Assembly: GCA_012514925.1 (NCBI GenBank)
Contig: JAAYZI010000135.1
Coordinates: 1 to 7,502, forward strand
Source of the DNA: Deltaproteobacteria bacterium
GTDB lineage: Bacteria > Bdellovibrionota_C > UBA2361 > JAAYZI01
Length of the DNA: 7,502 bases
Direction: 5' to 3'
Position numbers and translations under genes: made by a program. Shown piece after piece: positions 1 through 5,492 of this stretch. The notes below the pieces were generated by a model that worked only from the letters and a program-made list of their open reading frames with translations, was not told the origin of the DNA and did no database searches. Positions within the stretch are counted from its first letter, which is position 1. Each line of letters opens with the position of its first letter.

Positions 1-862
1 AGCGGCACAAGGCGTATTCCTGCCAGGCCGAACCCTCACTTAAATAAATTGCGGCTAAAGGCGGATTGGAGCTTAGGTTGAACTGCACCATCTGTTGTTC
101 GGTGGTCAGTACCAAGGGGCGGAATACGCTGCTCGGTTTTTCAGCCCTTTTTAGCAGATCCTGATCGTTATCTCCGTAACTGCTGACCATGTTTTCGATG
201 GATCGCAGCTGGTCTAAGCCCTGCGACCCCTTTTCAAAATCAGCTACACTAAGAGGCGCGTCCTGTTGTTTGAAAGCCAAGCCAGCTAGCTGAATAAGAT
301 TGCCTGGGCCGCTGATAGCGCGTAACGGGTGAGTGTGCATCAAGATTGGAGCCCGGCCTGGACCTTTGGACGTGTTAATTATGGAGGCGACGTAGGGCCA
401 GCTTAGCTGAGCTTGGGCCCCCAACTCCAGGATGTCCTCCCGGCGGGTCGCCAGCACATACGGAGACCGAAATAAATGCGTGCAGTCAGTTTGAGGAGCG
501 CCTAAATTGATTAAATGCGCATTAGTGTAATTTATCAGCGCTTGCGAAGGCGCAAGCCAAGCCTCAACTTTTAGTTTACCGGAGGCCAATTCCTTGGCCG
601 CCCTAAGCGCCGGCATCTCAATTAACTCTAGTTCAACTCTGCGTCCTCCCGAAACCGTGGGCACCTCTTTCTCGAAAGCCTTTTTGCTTTGCCGCAGGTA
701 GGCACGTAGGAGCGGGTCGTAGACCAGCCTGACTGCGACCCTTTGCGTTTGTGAAGAGCGCTTATCGTCCATAAAAGCCGGACGTTCGCAGGCGGTGACG
801 GCCAGGCATGCGCCAATTAGTATAGCTGACGCCGAAGGTTTTATGAGTGAGAGTAAACGCAT
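1..862 (-). CDS. Solute-binding-fold lipoprotein, 3' end beyond the window (partial)
   Basis: An open frame of 287 codons starts at ATG 862 and runs off the left edge without a stop; an in-frame TGA lies a few codons upstream of the ATG, and AAGGA sits just before it at short spacing. The N-terminus is a lipoprotein signal: basic MRLLSLIK, a hydrophobic stretch, then a lipobox V-T-A-C with the likely lipidated Cys at residue 25 (Cys19 is a less likely alternative). Glu at +2 would favour the outer membrane under the enterobacterial Lol rule. The segments VELELIEMPAL, KVEAWLAPSQ, FRSPYVLATRREDI, the HTHP motif near residue 180 and the later IENMVSSYGDNDQDLL match, from memory, extracellular solute-binding domains (SBP_bac_11-like), often fused to a C-terminal von Willebrand A domain. 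The ligand is unknown. Any VWA domain would lie outside the window. The frame and lipoprotein nature are well supported; the family is moderately so. Confidence 0.8.
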   Translation of the reverse strand, partial: MRLLSLIKPSASAILIGACLAVTACERPAFMDDKRSSQTQRVAVRLVYDPLLRAYLRQSKKAFEKEVPTVSGGRRVELELIEMPALRAAKELASGKLKVEAWLAPSQALINYTNAHLINLGAPQTDCTHLFRSPYVLATRREDILELGAQAQLSWPYVASIINTSKGPGRAPILMHTHPLRAISGPGNLIQLAGLAFKQQDAPLSVADFEKGSQGLDQLRSIENMVSSYGDNDQDLLKRAEKPSSVFRPLVLTTEQQMVQFNLSSNPPLAAIYLSEGSAWQEYALCR

Positions 863-912
863 ATTCCTTGACCCTGATCAACGAATGTAGCAGGCAATCT
901 CCATTTTTTTTC

Positions 913-941
913 ATGATAACCACACTGGTAACAGATTGTAA
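913..941 (-). promoter_or_regulatory. Weak candidate promoter of the lipoprotein gene
   Basis: Read on the minus strand, TATCAT (913-918; five of six matches to TATAAT) lies 17 nt after TTACAA (936-941; only three of six matches to TTGACA). A start near 906 would leave a leader of about 45 nt before ATG 862. The -35 is poor, so this is a suggestion only. Confidence 0.25.
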
Positions 942-951
942 TCCCCCAATT

Positions 952-974
952 TAATATTCACGTGAGCGGTTACG
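952..974 (+). repeat. Dispersed palindromic repeat, copy 1
   Basis: A 23-nt unit beginning TAATATT and continuing CACGTGAGCGGTTACG. It matches, in inverted orientation, the copy at 3724-3746 at 22 of 23 positions; the only difference is G at 966 where the other copy has A. The core looks like half of a larger perfect palindrome built around TTCACGTGAA with GTAACCG / CGGTTAC arms. It lies in non-coding DNA left of the glycosyltransferase/methyltransferase pair. Confidence 0.75.
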
Positions 975-982
975 TATGACCA

Positions 983-999
983 AATCCTAACCAGTACAG
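983..999 (+). repeat. Secondary dispersed motif AATCCTAACCAGTACAG, copy A
   Basis: This 17-mer is shared at 15 of 17 positions with the minus strand of 7369-7385, and at 13 of 17 with 3916-3932; the shared part with 3916-3932 extends left by CCA. Here it lies 8 nt from the CGGTTACG repeat. The 7369-7385 copy lies 9 nt from another such repeat, which suggests one composite element. Confidence 0.45.
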
Positions 1000-1049
1000 C
1001 TTAGTGCAATCAACCTTTGTGGTGATACAGGGGAAAACGGTGCGGAGAA

Positions 1050-1071
1050 ACAATACGAAAACAATACGAAA
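1050..1071. repeat. Two tandem copies of ACAATACGAAA
   Basis: The 11-mer ACAATACGAAA occurs at 1050-1060 and again at 1061-1071 with no mismatch. On the minus strand this lies at and just beyond the T-tract of the terminator at 1069-1103. Confidence 0.7.
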
Positions 1072-1103
1072 AAAACGGCACCCAATTGGTTAGATTGGGT
1101 GCC
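1069..1103 (-). terminator. Strong Rho-independent terminator, minus strand
   Basis: On the minus strand, GGCACCCAAT (1103-1094), a 7-nt loop CTAACCA and ATTGGGTGCC (1086-1077) form a perfect 10-bp stem, followed by G and seven T residues (1075-1069). It could end the leftward methyltransferase/glycosyltransferase transcript, whose last stop is about 200 nt upstream, and/or a separate small RNA that starts near 1197. On the plus strand there is only an A-tract before the stem and no T-tract after it, so it is directional. Confidence 0.85.
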
Positions 1104-1197
1104 CCAGTCTGGTCGAGTACCCCTCCGAACCGGGTGGTAGGGAAGCTATCTTGATGGGGAGGGTATTCCCACCCGATCATTACGGAGTACCCACTAT
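1069..1197 (-). ncRNA. Candidate structured small RNA (about 129 nt)
   Basis: Three elements line up on the minus strand between genes. Promoter-like boxes at 1204-1232 predict a start near 1197. A long hairpin follows: GTACTCCG (1190-1183) pairs with CGGA (1127-1124) and GTAC (1120-1117) across a GGG bulge, then CGGGTGG (1175-1169) pairs with CCACCCG (1137-1131) across an asymmetric internal loop. The transcript then meets the intrinsic terminator at 1103-1069. I see no convincing reading frame. I compared it by eye with tRNA, 5S, SRP, tmRNA, RNase P and common riboswitch motifs and recognised none. A 6S-like long-hairpin RNA is conceivable but unproven. It may instead be only the structured 3' UTR of the leftward operon. 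Confidence 0.4.
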
Positions 1198-1203
1198 GTA
1201 TTT

Positions 1204-1232
1204 ATCATCTCTCATAGCCACGGATCCGTCAA
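1204..1232 (-). promoter_or_regulatory. Candidate sigma70-type promoter for the small RNA
   Basis: Minus-strand -35 box TTGACG (1232-1227; five of six matches to TTGACA), a 17-nt spacer, and -10 box GATGAT (1209-1204; four of six matches to TATAAT). AT-rich sequence lies immediately upstream (1233-1260). The predicted start, near 1197, falls just before the hairpin at 1190. The position supports a function but the -10 box is imperfect. Confidence 0.4.
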
Positions 1233-1307
1233 TAGAACAATGTTATTATGCAATTAAATGAATATGTTAGAAGCGGGTGGGTAAATGCTCGGAAAGTGTG
1301 AGAGGCG

Positions 1308-2795
1308 CTACTCCAAGCGCGAACGGTTACGATAAAGAAAAATCGACCATCCGGATTGGGTGGCATGTCGGTAAGTTGCGGCTAACTGATAGTGCATGCC
1401 GTCAGGTGTGCTGAAACTTTGCGGGGGCCTTTCGTTTCGGTCGGGGCTGTGCTTAATAAACCACTGAGCTTTGCACTGCTGCGAATCCGTAATCGCAGTG
1501 TACCGTATCCTCTTGGCTCCCTGTACTTGTGGGCGGTAATAGTTAAGTAGCATTTCGTGCCTGAAATCCTGATCGCTTGTAATGCAAACCTGTCCTTCTG
1601 AACTACTGTTTGCAATTACGGTAAGGGCTTCCTTAAAGTGACCTCTACCATCGCGAGAAAAATGCCAGAGGTGCACAATGTTACCAGCCATAAAAACACC
1701 AAGCATCACCAGAGCTATGCCCCTTTCGGCTCCGCCTCTTCGAAACATATAGGCTAGCATTCCGGCCGCAAGAAAATAGAAGCAGGCCAGAGCGCTTAAA
1801 AAATATCGGACCGAGAGGACTCGTGGTTCAAAGATGATTAGCACCCCAGCGGGTGCAATCAGCAAGGTGGTAAGGAAAAAAATCCATCTGTGATCTCCCG
1901 CTTTAGCCAACCGCCGCAGCTCTCCTGCCGTCATGGTCACAAGTGCCGCAACCAGCAATAAACCGACGGCGCCAAGCTCCAACTGGTTACGGGAGAAGAC
2001 CGGACCGCCCCACACAAGGCTGATAGCCGTCAAAACTATTTCTGTGCGGGGCAAGAGGTCGCTGGACCCTGGAGTTAAGAAACGAATATGGCCGAAGTAC
2101 AGCGCTGACACTAATGCAAGAGGCAGGGCGTGGAGTTTAAGCATGCGGCCGATGGCTGCAGCAGATAGGCGCGGGCGAAGAAGCACGAAGCCACTCCATG
2201 ACAGAGCCCCTGCATAAAAAAGGATAAACGAAAAATGGGAGAGGAAGCCGAGAACGACTCCGAGGTTAAAGAGCCAAAGGCTGATCTTTGAACCGGTCTC
2301 GAGGTGTTTTTCCAAGAGGTAGGTGCACAGTACAACGCTTAGCAGCATGGGACTGTATCCGCGAGCCTCAGATGAGTAGAGCACCATCAGGAAGGAGAAG
2401 CTAAATAACGTGACCGCGATGACTTGGCTGGCAGGTCCTCGCCGATACTCGGCGGCGGCGGCCAGTGGCAAGATCGTAATCCCACAAATGAGAGCGGGGA
2501 GGCGGTACCAGAACCAAGGTTGGGCGTCTCCTAAAAAGTAGAGGAAGAGTGTATTTAGAATGTGATTATTATCGCTTGTTAGAGTTTGGAAAACCTCTGT
2601 GAAGCTGGTAAGGCGCTCAGCTAGTGTCAGTGACCAGATCTCGTCCAGCCAAAACTCAGTACAAAAAACGCCTTGGATGCGAAGCCAGCTGCCGACGATA
2701 AGCGCTAAGGCTATCCATACGCCTCCCACCACTAACTTCGAATTTGGTGGAAACGTGGTATTTTTTGGTAAGAAACGGAGCAATCTAAGTTTCAT
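1308..2795 (-). CDS. GT-C/PMT-like (GT39-type) membrane glycosyltransferase
   Basis: A 495-residue polytopic membrane protein. The N-terminal helix (about 20-38) is followed by FWLDEIWSL with the acidic pair D51/E52, placed in the first external loop like the catalytic Asp of GT-C enzymes. DNNHILN follows near residues 75-81, then YRLPALICGI (about 97-106) and SSEARGYSPML (about 141-151), all hallmarks of glycosyltransferase family 39/PMT-like proteins. About ten hydrophobic segments run to about residue 378, with a soluble, probably periplasmic, C-terminal part. Such enzymes use polyprenyl-phosphate sugars to modify lipid A, proteins or glycans; the acceptor here is unknown. ATG 2795 lies 59 nt after the methyltransferase stop, on the same strand, suggesting co-transcription. 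No clear Shine-Dalgarno sequence precedes it. The final codons overlap an 11-nt GAACGGTTACG match to the dispersed repeat. Confidence 0.85.
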   Translation of the reverse strand: MKLRLLRFLPKNTTFPPNSKLVVGGVWIALALIVGSWLRIQGVFCTEFWLDEIWSLTLAERLTSFTEVFQTLTSDNNHILNTLFLYFLGDAQPWFWYRLPALICGITILPLAAAAEYRRGPASQVIAVTLFSFSFLMVLYSSEARGYSPMLLSVVLCTYLLEKHLETGSKISLWLFNLGVVLGFLSHFSFILFYAGALSWSGFVLLRPRLSAAAIGRMLKLHALPLALVSALYFGHIRFLTPGSSDLLPRTEIVLTAISLVWGGPVFSRNQLELGAVGLLLVAALVTMTAGELRRLAKAGDHRWIFFLTTLLIAPAGVLIIFEPRVLSVRYFLSALACFYFLAAGMLAYMFRRGGAERGIALVMLGVFMAGNIVHLWHFSRDGRGHFKEALTVIANSSSEGQVCITSDQDFRHEMLLNYYRPQVQGAKRIRYTAITDSQQCKAQWFIKHSPDRNERPPQSFSTPDGMHYQLAATYRHATQSGWSIFLYRNRSRLE

Positions 2796-2818
2796 CGTAA
2801 TCGTTCATTTGCACTACC

Positions 2819-2849
2819 GTCTCTGCGTTAGTCTCTGTGTTGTCTCTAC
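2819..2849. repeat. Imperfect 11-12 nt tandem repeat between the two leftward genes
   Basis: GTCTCT occurs at 2819, 2831 and 2842, in units GTCTCTGCGTTA, GTCTCTGTGTT and GTCTCTACC. On the minus-strand transcript this reads as three AGAGAC motifs within the gap between the methyltransferase stop and the glycosyltransferase start. The repeat count could vary between strains; any effect on translation is speculative. Confidence 0.6.
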
Positions 2850-2854
2850 CTATA

Positions 2855-3544
2855 CTAATCGCGCCGTTTAAGTACCGCTAGGTGCTGATAGGCCAGCGGT
2901 CCCGGCCAAAAGTTTGCGGCTTTAAGCCGTAGCTTTGCAATCGCGCGAAAAACGCAGTTGTCCCACAGCATGGTCGGAAGCAGCAGCTCTAGCGGCTCTA
3001 TGCTAGCTTCTTTTCTGACCACCATCAGCTCTGGTGTATCAGCAAGAAGGGCGTTAAATCTGCGCCGGTTGAAAAATTGATAGTGGGTACTATCTAAAAT
3101 GCCTCTGGGCGCGTACGGAAAGCATCCGCACAGCAGCGCCAGGCGTACCGTCCAGTGGGCGATATTAGGTACAGAGAGGAGCAGCACCCCTCCGGGTTTT
3201 AAAAGGGCGGCAGCTTCCTTAAAAAACTCAAAAGGATGGGTCATGTGTTCGATTACATCTAAGAGCAAAATCAGGTCAAAACGTTCGTCTTGAAACGGCG
3301 TGAGTGAGTGCTCAACCCTTGCATAAATAGTGCGTAGATATTCAATCGCTGGTTCGTACACCTCTAAGGCGTAAAGGTCATAACCTCCGCGTTCTTGGAG
3401 GCGCTTGCCGAGCATGGCGCTACCAGGACCAACATCCAAGATTTTGGCGGGGGCTGAAATGCTGGCGCAGTGCCGCATGGCCCAGTTGTGGCTTGAGCCT
3501 ATAAAGGGCTTAAAGGCGTAACGTGTTACGGTATCGATCTGCAT
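2855..3544 (-). CDS. Class I SAM-dependent methyltransferase, glycan-associated type
   Basis: A 229-residue cytoplasmic methyltransferase. Motif I is ILDVGPGSA (35-43), the SAM-binding glycine loop. The acidic residue E61 (in ALEVYEP) is at the expected end of strand beta-2 for binding the SAM ribose. FDLILLLDVIEHM (89-101) and LLKPGGVLLLSVPN (114-127) complete the Rossmann-like core (Methyltransf_11/23 type). The later block NIAHWTVRLALLCG followed by GILDSTHYQFFNRRRF (148-163) is, from memory, typical of methyltransferases found with or fused to polysaccharide glycosyltransferases. The substrate is probably a sugar or lipid-linked glycan. It is the first gene of the leftward pair. The in-frame upstream region is closed by a TAA nine codons before ATG 3544, so this ATG is the only standard start there. 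It lacks a visible Shine-Dalgarno sequence and overlaps the stop of a small upstream frame (TAATG). Confidence 0.87.
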   Translation of the reverse strand: MQIDTVTRYAFKPFIGSSHNWAMRHCASISAPAKILDVGPGSAMLGKRLQERGGYDLYALEVYEPAIEYLRTIYARVEHSLTPFQDERFDLILLLDVIEHMTHPFEFFKEAAALLKPGGVLLLSVPNIAHWTVRLALLCGCFPYAPRGILDSTHYQFFNRRRFNALLADTPELMVVRKEASIEPLELLLPTMLWDNCVFRAIAKLRLKAANFWPGPLAYQHLAVLKRRD

Positions 3545-3582
3545 TAGGAGTTGGTCATACAGACAGTGTTAGTTTTCTTCAT
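3544..3582 (-). CDS. Possible 12-residue leader peptide upstream of the methyltransferase
   Basis: ATG 3582 opens a short frame encoding MKKTNTVCMTNS, whose TAA (3546-3544) shares its last base with the ATG of the methyltransferase (TAATG). Such an overlap is typical of translational coupling, and it could explain why the methyltransferase lacks its own Shine-Dalgarno sequence. No strong ribosome site is visible before this small frame either, so chance is a real alternative. Confidence 0.25.
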   Translation of the reverse strand: MKKTNTVCMTNS

Positions 3583-3587
3583 ATAAA
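3560..3587 (+). promoter_or_regulatory. Weak candidate promoter reading into the 3630-3704 hairpin
   Basis: CAGACA (3560-3565; four of six matches to TTGACA) is followed after 16 nt by TATAAA (3582-3587). A start near 3595 would transcribe the long hairpin on the plus strand. The -35 box is weak. Confidence 0.2.
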
Positions 3588-3629
3588 ACATAAAGTCATC
3601 CAGTCTGGTACGACCTAATGTTGGCGTCG

Positions 3630-3704
3630 TCACATATGTATATCTCGCGCAAAGGATTGATAAATTATGAGTCAGAGAGCTATGCGCGAGATATGCATAT
3701 GTGA
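3630..3704. repeat. 75-bp inverted repeat with 22-bp arms and 31-nt loop
   Basis: The left arm (3630-3651) starts TCACATATG and ends CTCGCGCA; the right arm (3683-3704) is its reverse complement except at one position. In plus-strand RNA that position is U3639 opposite G3695, a permitted wobble, so the stem would be 22 continuous pairs; in minus-strand RNA it is an A-C mismatch. No T-tract follows on either strand, so it is not an intrinsic terminator. It has the size and shape of a miniature inverted-repeat element, but I see no target-site duplication. Confidence 0.85.
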
Positions 3705-3723
3705 TAAGGTTTAATAAAATCCT

Positions 3724-3746
3724 CGTAACCGTTCACGTGAATATTA
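3724..3746 (-). repeat. Dispersed palindromic repeat, copy 2 (inverted)
   Basis: Read on the minus strand it begins TAATATT and continues CACGTGAACGGTTACG, matching copy 1 (952-974) at 22 of 23 positions. Plus-strand TTCACGTGAA (3732-3741) is a perfect 10-bp palindrome. Copies 1 and 2 face each other and enclose the glycosyltransferase, the methyltransferase, the candidate small RNA and the 75-bp inverted repeat. Confidence 0.75.
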
Positions 3747-3763
3747 CTTTCTCCAGAGAAAGT
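3746..3763. repeat. Perfect 8-bp inverted repeat ACTTTCTC-CA-GAGAAAGT
   Basis: The two 8-bp arms are exact reverse complements with a 2-nt centre, the shape of a binding site for a dimeric regulator. It abuts dispersed-repeat copy 2, so it could be an operator between the divergent transcripts or part of that repeat. No regulator gene is in the window. Confidence 0.5.
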
Positions 3764-3823
3764 GAATTTAACTCCGCGTCACCGCCCAGGCTGAAAACGA
3801 AAATTGCGTAATCAATTCCCTGC

Positions 3824-3857
3824 GTAAGCGGTCACTTCATTACACCTGAACGCTTAC
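3824..3857. repeat. Inverted repeat GTAAGCG ... CGCTTAC
   Basis: Seven-bp arms (3824-3830 and 3851-3857) enclose 20 nt, which itself contains TTCA/TGAA capable of pairing inside. Just downstream, CAGGT-T-ACCTG (3864-3874) is a further 11-bp palindrome. Function unknown. Confidence 0.4.
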
Positions 3858-3915
3858 CGGATACAGGTTACCTGATACAAAGTCCCGATTAACCAGGACG
3901 GTGTCTGTCGTGCCA

Positions 3916-3932
3916 AATCCTGACTTGTACAC
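3916..3932 (+). repeat. Secondary dispersed motif, copy B
   Basis: AATCCTGACTTGTACAC matches the motif at 983-999 at 13 of 17 positions; including the preceding CCA the match is 16 of 20. It lies about 110 nt upstream of murC. Confidence 0.3.
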
Positions 3933-3972
3933 TTTCTTTGGACGTGGCGGTGGCATTTTAGCGTGGTGCGAG

Positions 3973-3991
3973 GCGGCAGTAAAGTTGCCGC
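3973..3991. repeat. Small hairpin GCGGCA-gtaaagt-TGCCGC upstream of murC
   Basis: A perfect 6-bp stem with a 7-nt loop, ending about 50 nt before the murC start. No T-run follows on the plus strand, so it is not a terminator there. It may be part of the murC leader. Confidence 0.35.
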
Positions 3992-4043
3992 TATGGAAAA
4001 CCAGTACCTGTCTATGCTAAGCTCTGGGCTGGAGTTTTAAACA

Positions 4044-5447
4044 GTGGGTGTCCCTATGTACACTATGTACAATTCCAAATTGCGTTTCCACTTTGCGGGG
4101 ATTGGTGGCTCGGGCATGTCTGGCCTGGCTGAGATCCTGCTTAGTTTGGGTTTCCGGGTTTCAGGTTCTGACCTTAAGGAGGGAGAAGCCGTGCGGCGTT
4201 TGGCCGAACTGGGCGCAGAAATACATCTCGGACATGCCGCTGAGAATTTGCCGGAAGGGTGCTCCCTGGTGGTTTATTCGTCTGCGTTGCAGCGTGATAA
4301 TGTCGAACTGGTAGAAGCAGAGCGCCGCGGGTTGCCGGTGATTCCGCGCGCGGAGGTGCTGGCGGAGTTGATGCGCCTTAAATACGGTGTGGCCGTTGCG
4401 GGTTCGCACGGTAAGACCAGCACCACCAGCATGATTGCGGCGGTTTTGGAGCGGGCCGGGCTGGATCCAACTGTGATAATCGGTGGTGTGGTGAAAACGC
4501 GGGGTTGGGGGGGAAAGCTTGGAAAAGGCGATTTCTTAGTAGCCGAAGCGGACGAATCGGATCGTAGTTTCCTATTGCTTAAGCCTACCGTTGCGGTAGT
4601 CACTAATATTGATGCGGAGCACCTACAGGCCTACAAGTCTTTGTCTGACTTGGAGCAATCCTTTGCACAGTTCGTTGAGGCTGTGCCTTTTTATGGCTTA
4701 GCAGTGCTGTGCGTAGACGACCATAGAGTCAGGGATTTGGCACAAGCCTACCGTAGGCGCAAAGTGACCTATGGTTTTGCGCCAGACGCGCAACTGCGTC
4801 TTAGCAATCTTTCATACTCAAAGAACGTTACCAGTTATGATGTCATCTGGCGGGATGAACTCCTTAGCCGGGTCGAGTTACCACTTCCGGGTCGGCATTT
4901 CGCCCTGAATTCGCTGGCGGCGATTGCAGTCGCCATGGAGTTTGGAGTCTCGATGGATTTGATTAAGTCCGCGTTGGCATCAATGCCTGGCGTGGAGCGG
5001 CGCTTGGAGATCGTGGGGGAAGAAGGCGGCGTGACGGTCATAAATGACTATGCGCACCATCCAACCGAGATTAAGGCGAGCCTGCGGGCGGTGCAGGATG
5101 GCTGGAAGAATGAGATGGGACGGCTGCATGTGGTTTTTCAGCCGCATCGCTACACTCGCACGCGCGATTGTTTTGTCGATTATTTGGAGTCTTTTAGCGA
5201 CGCCGACCATTTAATTGTGACTGATATTTATCCCGCCAGCGAGGCGCCAATTGAAGGCGTCAGTGCCGAGCAGCTATGCCGGGCCATGGTCCACCCCCAC
5301 TTAGAGCACATTGGAAAGGTCGATGAAGTTGCCGCCGTCTTGCTGCCGCAATTGTCGCCCACTGATGTGGTAGTGTGTATGGGTGCGGGTTCGATTGGGA
5401 CGTTGGCGGCCAAGCTGCTTGAAGCGTTGAAGGCGCAGCCCCTATGA
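4044..5447 (+). CDS. murC: UDP-N-acetylmuramate--L-alanine ligase
   Basis: MurC joins L-alanine to UDP-MurNAc using ATP, the first amino-acid addition in peptidoglycan precursor synthesis, in the cytoplasm. At 467 residues it has normal length and all three Mur-ligase domains. The N-terminal Rossmann part carries FAGIGGSGMSGLAEILLSLG (17-36) and GSDLKEG (41-47). The central ATPase domain has the P-loop GSHGKTSTTS (120-129), EADESDRSF (168-176) and TNIDAEHL (187-194). The C-terminal domain has LPGRHFALNSLAA (281-293), NDYAHHPTEI (334-343) and FQPHRYTRT (365-373), followed by MGAGSIG. These place it in MurC rather than MurD/E/F. GTG 4044 is chosen because GGAG (4031-4034) precedes it by 9 nt; ATG 4056 and ATG 4065 are in-frame alternatives with poorer ribosome sites. 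It is the first gene of the rightward operon; murB starts 45 nt downstream. Confidence 0.97.
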   Translation: MGVPMYTMYNSKLRFHFAGIGGSGMSGLAEILLSLGFRVSGSDLKEGEAVRRLAELGAEIHLGHAAENLPEGCSLVVYSSALQRDNVELVEAERRGLPVIPRAEVLAELMRLKYGVAVAGSHGKTSTTSMIAAVLERAGLDPTVIIGGVVKTRGWGGKLGKGDFLVAEADESDRSFLLLKPTVAVVTNIDAEHLQAYKSLSDLEQSFAQFVEAVPFYGLAVLCVDDHRVRDLAQAYRRRKVTYGFAPDAQLRLSNLSYSKNVTSYDVIWRDELLSRVELPLPGRHFALNSLAAIAVAMEFGVSMDLIKSALASMPGVERRLEIVGEEGGVTVINDYAHHPTEIKASLRAVQDGWKNEMGRLHVVFQPHRYTRTRDCFVDYLESFSDADHLIVTDIYPASEAPIEGVSAEQLCRAMVHPHLEHIGKVDEVAAVLLPQLSPTDVVVCMGAGSIGTLAAKLLEALKAQPL

Positions 5448-5492
5448 CGTTAAGCAGTAGGGCTGTTTGGGTTGACGAGATAGGGCATCAGA

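Larger units (their letters stand above)
3545..4043. other. Divergent intergenic region, 499 nt, rich in inverted repeats
   Basis: The region separates the leftward methyltransferase from the rightward murC operon. Apart from short frames I see no credible gene. It holds, in order, a 75-bp inverted repeat (3630-3704), a dispersed-repeat copy (3724-3746), an 18-bp palindrome (3746-3763), and smaller inverted repeats at 3824-3857, 3864-3874 and 3973-3991. A secondary motif lies at 3916-3932. I could not identify a good -35/-10 pair for murC. Confidence 0.7.

Noticed and set aside
762..914. A 50-residue minus-strand frame starting at ATG 914 that overlaps the lipoprotein start in another frame.
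   Set aside because: The overlapping frame has a clear lipoprotein signal and stays open for 287 codons, while this one has no recognisable features and ends quickly.
1104..1192. Resemblance to a tRNA or SRP RNA (GGTTCGGA and GGTAGGGAAGC motifs, and a repeated GAGTACCC at both ends).
   Set aside because: The end segments are direct, not inverted, so there is no acceptor stem. The T-loop consensus is broken, and the SRP GGAAGGAAGC-type loop is absent.
1933..2217. Plus-strand open frame of 94 codons inside the glycosyltransferase.
   Set aside because: It lies antisense to a well-supported membrane protein and its translation shows no family features.
3545..3704. The 75-bp inverted repeat as a bidirectional terminator between divergent genes.
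   Set aside because: The flanking genes read away from it, so no transcript needs to end there, and neither strand has a T-tract after the stem.
3993..4040. A 15-residue frame (MENQYLSMLSSGLEF) just before murC as a leader peptide.
   Set aside because: It has no ribosome site and no regulatory-codon run or attenuator hairpin with a T-tract, so it is too weak to annotate.
3545..4043. Integron attC site or CRISPR-like array, because of many inverted repeats.
   Set aside because: No GTTRRRY/RYYYAAC core pair at suitable spacing and no regularly spaced direct repeats with unique spacers were seen.
4048..4314. Plus-strand 88-codon frame overlapping the start of murC.
   Set aside because: It overlaps the conserved MurC Rossmann region in another frame and shows no independent motifs.
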